Of a DNA stretch of 64,000 nucleotides, positions 61,501-64,000 are shown piece by piece. The notes below the pieces were generated by a model. The model was not told where the DNA came from. It saw nothing but the letters and a program-made list of their open reading frames with translations, and made no database searches. Numbering within the stretch: position 1 is the first letter of the stretch; each line of letters starts with the position of its first letter. The stretch is from Schistosoma haematobium (lineage: Eukaryota; Platyhelminthes; Trematoda; Strigeidida; Schistosomatidae): NCBI RefSeq assembly GCF_000699445.3, contig NC_067198.1, forward strand, positions 23,075,536 through 23,139,535. The letters run 5' to 3'. The translations under genes and the position numbers were made by a program.

Positions 61501-62566
61501 TTAAAAATTTCTTTAATTTGTTCGTCAATAGACGAGATCCTGTTGAATCAAACGCTGAACAGCAGTCAGTTAATAAACTACCTGATTTTGATGTACCAGT
61601 TGATGGATTTGTTAAGACTGTTCGTCCACATGGACTTGTATTGTGGTAAGTTATTTTAACTGTTGTTCTATGCGATATGAGTATATATATATATATACTT
61701 TGGTAAGAAGTTTGATTCAATCAAATGTGTCATCGATTTCTTAGATGTTTCTGTTTCTCAATAACTCACACTGTAAAACATAGGAAATAAGGTATTTTAA
61801 AGGCGATTAATTTTACTTTATTTCATTTATGTAAACAAATTTTGTACTATTTATGTGTCAAATAAAGTAACTAGCAAGAGAAGTGTAAAATAAACATTTG
61901 GAAATTCAGTAATCAAACCAGGGTTCGATGATTTACGTAAACTGATTAGATTTTGATTACCTGTTAACCAAAGTTTCTGGTATATGTTTCATTTACTCAC
62001 TAACCAACTGGATGTTACCATCAGAAAAAGATGAAAGTAGGTTAAAATTTAAGACTTTTCTCCTAATGCTTGATTGTAGCCCATGATGTCACCTGTTGTT
62101 GTGGGGCTCATGTAGACATAGAAAATCAGAAATCTGCTTTTAGATAGTCAATGCATTCAATTAATATTTCCAATTTAAACATAATTTGTTTAAATTCTTA
62201 GTTTTGAGTTTTCATCTGATTATAGTTGATTAGCAATTTCTTAGACTATCACGTAAAATTACTTATAAGTAAGGTTATTTAAATTTATTTGATGGAAACT
62301 ATTTAGTCTGAAATGTTTTTCGTAATTTTTAAGGGAGTATAGTACCCTTACACATATTTTTAGTTGTTTTATAAGTAAGTTTTTACATAGTAATCACATC
62401 AACAAACTTATTTATGAACCTTATATTTATTTTTTCAATTTTTTTATCCTAGTTTATCTCGAACTACGGATATTATAGTTCCATTTCCCCCTAATTTGAA
62501 AAATCAACTGAGTATTTGTGGAATCCGGTTTAAAGCTGGTGATCATCTTCTTGTTTGCCCTAAGAG
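38426..62566 (+). CDS. RRP5: RRP5/PDCD11 homologue, multi-S1-domain rRNA-processing protein (3' partial, 17 exons)
   Basis: RRP5 is a nucleolar protein of the early pre-ribosome. It binds pre-rRNA through tandem S1 (OB-fold) domains and is needed for both 18S and large-subunit rRNA maturation. Seventeen exons were joined by hand: 38426-38630, 38666-38936, 38970-39088, 39124-39297, 41016-41237, 42214-42335, 44500-44560, 46758-46904, 48303-48677, 49601-49663, 51104-51490, 52768-53086, 54076-54559, 57357-57811, 60229-60592, 61532-61645 and 62453-62566. All junctions are GT-AG and all phases agree, giving about 1,332 codons. The product aligns collinearly with remembered human PDCD11, with shared stretches such as SLNPK, VEDHGY, GLAPK and HGLV. 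Human PDCD11 has roughly 60-80 residues before the first S1 domain; no exon for these was found. The last donor (62567) leads into an intron that runs off the window, so the HAT/TPR C-terminus is absent. Family assignment is firm; exact ends of exons A and K are less so. Confidence 0.88.
38666..38936 (+). CDS. RRP5: RRP5 exon B (copy 2): end of S1-1 and start of S1-2
   Basis: The exon follows a 35-bp intron. It encodes VGQTVRCFVKEAD, then the conserved VSLNPKMVNK and GSVVSVEDHGYIVDAG, the last being the core of the second S1 domain. Human PDCD11 has near-identical motifs in the same order. It ends one base into a codon at GATG|GTTCGT, followed by a 33-bp intron. Confidence 0.9.
38970..39088 (+). 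CDS. RRP5: RRP5 exon C (copy 2): end of S1-2
   Basis: A short exon flanked by introns of 33 and 35 bp. It reads VNPDIGSLIPF to RVLKVTTRLDSTLSL, the closing beta strands of S1 domain 2. The upstream 33-bp intron is a multiple of three without stops, so retention would keep frame and insert 11 residues. I prefer splicing because the intron has a good TTTTCAG acceptor and the flanking introns match it in size. Confidence 0.75.
39124..39297 (+). CDS. RRP5: RRP5 exon D (copy 2): S1-3 N-terminal part
   Basis: Fifty-eight codons in phase 0, starting LSPDSRVNFDCLLPG and running to YQIGAK. LLPGTCLHASIVKKVTS corresponds to the human LLPGLVVKAQVQKVT segment at the start of S1 domain 3. The donor is AAG|GTAATT; the next intron is 1,718 bp, the first long one in this block. 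Confidence 0.9.
41016..41237 (+). CDS. RRP5: RRP5 exon E (copy 2): end of S1-3 and start of S1-4
   Basis: Seventy-four codons in phase 0 between TTCTTAG and AGA|GTATGT. It begins VVVCIILVDPSTKQLMGS, matching human RACILCVHPRTRVVHLS, and continues into the next S1 domain (CPVGTRFSGSLVERVNKRAV). Confidence 0.9.
42214..42335 (+). CDS. RRP5: RRP5 exon F (copy 2): S1-4 C-terminal part
   Basis: It reads IPKTGTKNNENFKSLVVGS to NVAVATTN, ending two bases into a codon at AACAA|GTATGG. That donor, rather than a GT 16 bp further on, is chosen because it alone gives an in-frame join to exon G (NKKLLSVPFLSLHELKPGD). This is the last exon inside the duplicated unit; the unit ends 1.3 kb further on within the same intron. 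Confidence 0.85.
43506..43545. repeat. TA microsatellite, expanded in copy 2
   Basis: About 20 TA units, against an interrupted tract of about 20 bases at the same place in copy 1. It accounts for most of the 20-bp length difference between the two units. Confidence 0.9.
44500..44560 (+). CDS. RRP5: RRP5 exon G: linker into S1-5
   Basis: A 61-bp exon between TTTTCAG and TCG|GTAAGT. It encodes KLLSVPFLSLHELKPGDKVS, corresponding to the human linker that precedes the EPGAVVKG start of S1 domain 5. It is the first single-copy exon downstream of the duplication. Confidence 0.87.
45390..45512 (+). repeat. Unclassified dispersed repeat, second locus
   Basis: It contains TACTAATATGGTATGG, then AACCAATTCACGTGTG and GGTTCTACGTTACGTATG, resembling the repeats at 22605-22880 and 50150-50312. 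Confidence 0.45.
45525..46016 (-). mobile_element. Dispersed retroelement copy, about 490 bp (RRP5 intron G-H)
   Basis: Collinear with 55700-56215. Shared blocks include CATATGCGCC-ACACAA, GCCCGGG-GCCCAAA, CAAGGCAGTGGAGCAACGT, CATCAGGATCCTG and GGCCATGTGAGAGC. The left end is AT-rich (TTATTTA), like an A-rich 3' tail on the - strand. No long open frame. Probably a SINE or the 3' end of a LINE; I cannot name the family. Confidence 0.7.
46758..46904 (+). CDS. RRP5: RRP5 exon H: S1-5
   Basis: Forty-nine codons in phase 0. It encodes ATVKRYSKTGIVVHLEG then LHGLIPYLHTTD and KFKAGEKISCL, a textbook S1 beta-barrel core with the G..G..P pattern. The preceding 2.2-kb intron holds one copy of the dispersed retroelement at about 45.5-46.0 kb. 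Confidence 0.9.
48303..48677 (+). CDS. RRP5: RRP5 exon I: end of S1-5 and S1-6
   Basis: One hundred and twenty-five codons in phase 0. It starts VLQLDKCANKLILTAKPGL, the closing strand of S1-5, where human has LMMTLKKTL. It continues through FIVGFIVKVSDKGLLVSGL and RGWIPRRE to RGQVLKMKF (S1-6), then a hydrophilic linker rich in Ser, Lys and Glu. Confidence 0.92.
49601..49663 (+). CDS. RRP5: RRP5 exon J: linker before S1-7
   Basis: A 63-bp exon between TTCTAG and CAG|GTAAGC. It encodes a polar linker ending NSVQIGQ. Joined to exon K it gives IGQLFRATVNQV, matching human IGQLVDVKVLEK at the start of S1 domain 7. Confidence 0.82.
50150..50312 (+). repeat. Unclassified dispersed repeat, third locus
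   Basis: It contains GCTAATGTGGTATGG, AAACCGATCCACTTGTGTG and GGTTCTACTTTGCACG. Same diverged family as 45390-45512. Confidence 0.45.
51104..51490 (+). CDS. RRP5: RRP5 exon K: S1-7 and start of S1-8
   Basis: One hundred and twenty-nine codons. The acceptor is taken as TTGTTAG at 51103 rather than the stronger-looking TTTTCAG eight bases later, because only the former keeps frame with exon J and restores the conserved IGQL. It covers S1-7 (DTGISLNLYDN, then FLSFSQLSDYE) and its closing strand with LSARPTLIQAA, where human has LLCRKPALVS. It ends in a linker with several acidic residues. Confidence 0.87.
51611..52370. other. RRP5 intron K-L, left part, nothing recognised
   Basis: No coding exon or identifiable repeat. 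The part next to the solo LTR (about 51950-52300) has a higher GC content than its surroundings and could be old element sequence. Confidence 0.35.
52371..52684 (-). mobile_element. Solo LTR of a Ty3/gypsy-type element
   Basis: It starts TGTTATAA and ends GCTAACA, so the termini are TGTTA...TAACA. The flanking bases are ACTTG and ACTTC, a possible 5-bp target-site duplication with one mismatch. Read on the - strand it has a TATA box (TATAAATATA, 52541-52550). Its 3' end shares a 20-base block with the LTR remnant at 14117-14176. No internal region was seen next to it, so it is a solo LTR left by LTR-LTR recombination. It lies in RRP5 intron K-L. Confidence 0.72.
52768..53086 (+). CDS. RRP5: RRP5 exon L: S1-8
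   Basis: It encodes WFAWVSHHKEYGVFVHFPAG, then YGLAPKHLLSDF, VGATVITKIVEVT and HCLISLKMFD. Human has [26 protein letters not shown] in the same place, one of the best matches in the gene. It ends one base into a codon at AAAC|GTAAGG, and the two-base start of exon M completes it. Confidence 0.92.
53505..53996 (-). mobile_element. 3' fragment of a CR1-like LINE (antisense in RRP5 intron L-M)
   Basis: An open frame of about 159 codons on the - strand. It contains RLWKRRLNLIFFSKIIN, then HSKSIHMNYFTSKFSKHWNNLPQSI. The HWNNLP motif and the basic run before it are typical of the region after the RT in CR1/Jockey-group ORF2. The RT is absent (5' truncated). The open frame suggests it is younger than relicts A and B. 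Confidence 0.7.
54076..54559 (+). CDS. RRP5: RRP5 exon M: S1-9 and S1-10
   Basis: About 161 codons. It starts HELLGSFRIGDHVHFKVEEVE (S1-9), runs through LEIVLSSWLMNSINTRKEN, where human has LEVHVSLHQDLVNRK, and ends with AGLLGVLPARRTFNDVVG (S1-10). The donor is ACA|GTGAGT at 54560. The preceding 989-bp intron carries an antisense CR1-like LINE fragment. Confidence 0.9.
55700..56215 (-). mobile_element. Dispersed retroelement copy, about 515 bp (RRP5 intron M-N)
   Basis: The best preserved copy of the family also at 45525-46016 and, truncated, at 10380-10505. It has a TTATTTATTTG tail on the left, so the element reads on the - strand. The right end falls soon after GAGAGGGAGAGCCGG. Open frames here are incidental. 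Confidence 0.72.
56812..56857 (-). ncRNA. Hammerhead ribozyme motif (left SINE)
   Basis: Read on the - strand: stem I strand GCACTG, core CTGAGGA, stem II GTCC-CATACCA-GGAC, then GAAA, a tiny stem III CGG/CCG, cleavage triplet GTC, and CAGTGC closing stem I with six pairs. All core positions fit the type I hammerhead consensus. Stem III has no loop, an arrangement expected to favour dimeric action. Confidence 0.85.
56883..56936 (-). promoter_or_regulatory. Internal RNA polymerase III promoter (A and B boxes) of the left SINE
   Basis: On the - strand, TGGTCTAGTGG (56926-56936) fits the A box and GGTTCGAGCC (56883-56892) fits the B box, about 34 bp apart, as in tRNA genes. The copy on the right arm has lost the B box. 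Confidence 0.75.
57028..57073 (+). ncRNA. Hammerhead ribozyme motif (right SINE)
   Basis: The same 46-base motif on the + strand: GCACTG (57028-57033), CTGAGGA (57034-57040), stem II 57041-57055, GAAA (57056-57059), CGG/CCG, with predicted cleavage after C57067 and stem I closure by CAGTGC (57068-57073). It lies on the sense strand of RRP5, inside its intron. Confidence 0.85.
57357..57811 (+). CDS. RRP5: RRP5 exon N: end of S1-10 and S1-11
   Basis: The acceptor is TTATTAG at 57356 and completes the codon split by exon M. About 152 codons follow: a low-complexity polar stretch (residues near DNQMKMTSEIQNNSTS), then an S1-like domain with FQAGQQISDLYFVSIS and VKSIRAF. It ends one base into a codon at CTTG|GTAAGT. 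This domain is more diverged than its neighbours. Confidence 0.85.
57812..60228. other. RRP5 intron N-O, nothing recognised
   Basis: A 2.4-kb AT-rich intron. Open frames at 58102-58371 and 58340-58624 lack S1-like content and suitable splice sites. No exon for the S1 domain expected here by comparison with vertebrates was found. Confidence 0.45.
60229..60592 (+). CDS. RRP5: RRP5 exon O: S1-12
   Basis: The exon starts by completing a GAT codon with exon N and reads DKPKVSVGQVVCAQVS, then FLPGRASGRLHVTDMNYSD. Human has FPFGKIGTVSIFHMSDSYSD-like sequence here. A Ser/Asn/Asp-rich insertion follows before the closing strand EVIYFVSNKVKLL. In human RRP5 one further S1 domain lies between the exon N and exon O equivalents; I saw no exon for it in the 2.4-kb intron. 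Confidence 0.88.
61532..61645 (+). CDS. RRP5: RRP5 exon P: start of S1-13
   Basis: It encodes RDPVESNAEQQSVNKLPDF followed by VPVDGFVKTVRPHGLVLW, matching human GQLLRGYVGSIQPHGVFF. Phase 2 on both sides agrees with its neighbours. The donor is TGTG|GTAAGT. Confidence 0.9.
62453..62566 (+). CDS. RRP5: RRP5 exon Q: end of S1-13, last exon in window
   Basis: It reads CLSRTTDIIVPFPPNLKNQ then GIRFKAGDHLLVCPKR, the second half of the last S1 domain (human has LPEGKLLTARVLRLNHQ). The donor AAGAG|GTATAG at 62567 starts an intron containing the TTAC array and an SR2-type insertion, and it leaves the window. HAT/TPR-like repeats, expected next, are not visible. Confidence 0.87.
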
Positions 62567-62725
62567 GTATAGTTATTTTTTGCGTGTCCATTGTAATTTT
62601 GTTATGACTGATCGTCAGTTGTTATGACTCTGTCGCCAACTGTTATGTCTGATCGTCATGTCGGAATCGCTCATTACTTATACCACAACGCGAAGTATCA
62701 ACAACAAGATTGGTACAAACAAAGA

Positions 62726-63520
<795 letters not shown>

Positions 63521-63526
<6 letters not shown>

Positions 63527-64000
63527 GCCTGTTACCCCCAATGGAGCATAGGCCGCTGACCAGCATTCTCCAACCCACTCTGTCCTGGGCCTTCTTTTCT
63601 AGTTCCATCCAATTCTTGTTCATTTTTCTCATGTCTATCTCCATTTCTCGGCGTGATGTGTTCTTTGGTCTTCCTCTTTTCCTTTGGCCTTGAGGATTCC
63701 ATGTGAGGGCTTGTCTTGTGACGCAGTTGGGTGCTTTTCTCAATGTGTGTCCTATCCACTTCCAGCGCTTCTTCCTGATTTCTTCTTCCACTGGGATCTG
63801 GTTTGTTCTCTCCCACAGTACGTTGTTACTAATAGTGTCCGGCCAATGGATCTGAAGTATTTTGCGTAGACAATTGTTAATAAACACCTGTATTTTCTGG
63901 ATGATGGCTTTTGTAGTTCTCCAGGTTTCTGCCCCATACAGTAGAACTGTCTTGACATTTGTATTGAAAATCCTGACCTTGGTGTTGGTTGACAGTTGCT
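63521..64000 (-). mobile_element. SR2-like RTE retrotransposon, 3' end of ORF (runs off the right edge)
   Basis: A single uninterrupted frame on the - strand from the window edge to the stop. It reads [15 protein letters not shown], then [47 protein letters not shown] and [11 protein letters not shown], ending GGNRRK. This is the C-terminal part of the RTE reverse-transcriptase ORF. Unlike the relict at 9080-11911 it has no stops or frameshifts here, so it is a much younger copy. The TAA stop is made by the first unit of the (GTAA)n tail. It sits in an RRP5 intron in antisense orientation. Confidence 0.9.

Overview
The window is eukaryotic DNA, and everything recognisable in it points to a blood fluke (genus Schistosoma). 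It is AT-rich, and introns are long except for three of only 33-35 bp near the 5' end of a gene, a known schistosome habit. The repeats are typical of schistosomes: an SR2-like RTE retrotransposon, CR1/Jockey-type LINEs, Ty3/gypsy remnants, and the tRNA-like SINE that carries a hammerhead ribozyme (Smalpha type). I cannot name the species from sequence alone.

The main gene is on the + strand: RRP5 (vertebrate PDCD11), a nucleolar ribosome-biogenesis protein built of tandem S1 RNA-binding domains. Seventeen phase-compatible exons (38426-62566) give about 1,332 codons covering most of the S1 array. The 5'-most exon was not found. The C-terminal HAT/TPR region lies beyond the right edge. A second, unidentified gene with membrane segments runs on the - strand between about 3.8 and 8.9 kb.

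The dominant structural feature is a direct tandem duplication of about 17.3 kb (8955-26278 and 26279-43622). The copies are roughly 99.7% identical by eye. Each holds the same dead transposons (SR2 relict, Ty3 gag remnant, two CR1-like relicts) followed by the same six RRP5 exons A-F. The A-F block is 1,113 nt, exactly 371 codons, and begins and ends in the same splice phase. The repeat could therefore extend the protein in frame. It could equally be two haplotypes placed in series by the assembler.

Layout: 1-8954, introns and exons of the - strand gene plus a 215-bp fragment identical to the SR2 5' end. 8955-21103, transposon graveyard. 21104-25010, RRP5 exons A-F (copy 1). 26279-43622, second copy of the whole unit. 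44500-62566, RRP5 exons G-Q with repeats in the introns: two copies of an unclassified retroelement, a solo LTR, a CR1 fragment, and a head-to-head hammerhead-SINE pair. 62727-63526, an 800-bp TTAC microsatellite. 63527-64000, the 3' end of an apparently intact SR2-type element on the - strand whose tail is that microsatellite.

I found no new multi-gene system. The observations most worth checking are the duplication and its effect on RRP5, the hammerhead inverted pair, and the recent copying of a piece of a dead LINE.
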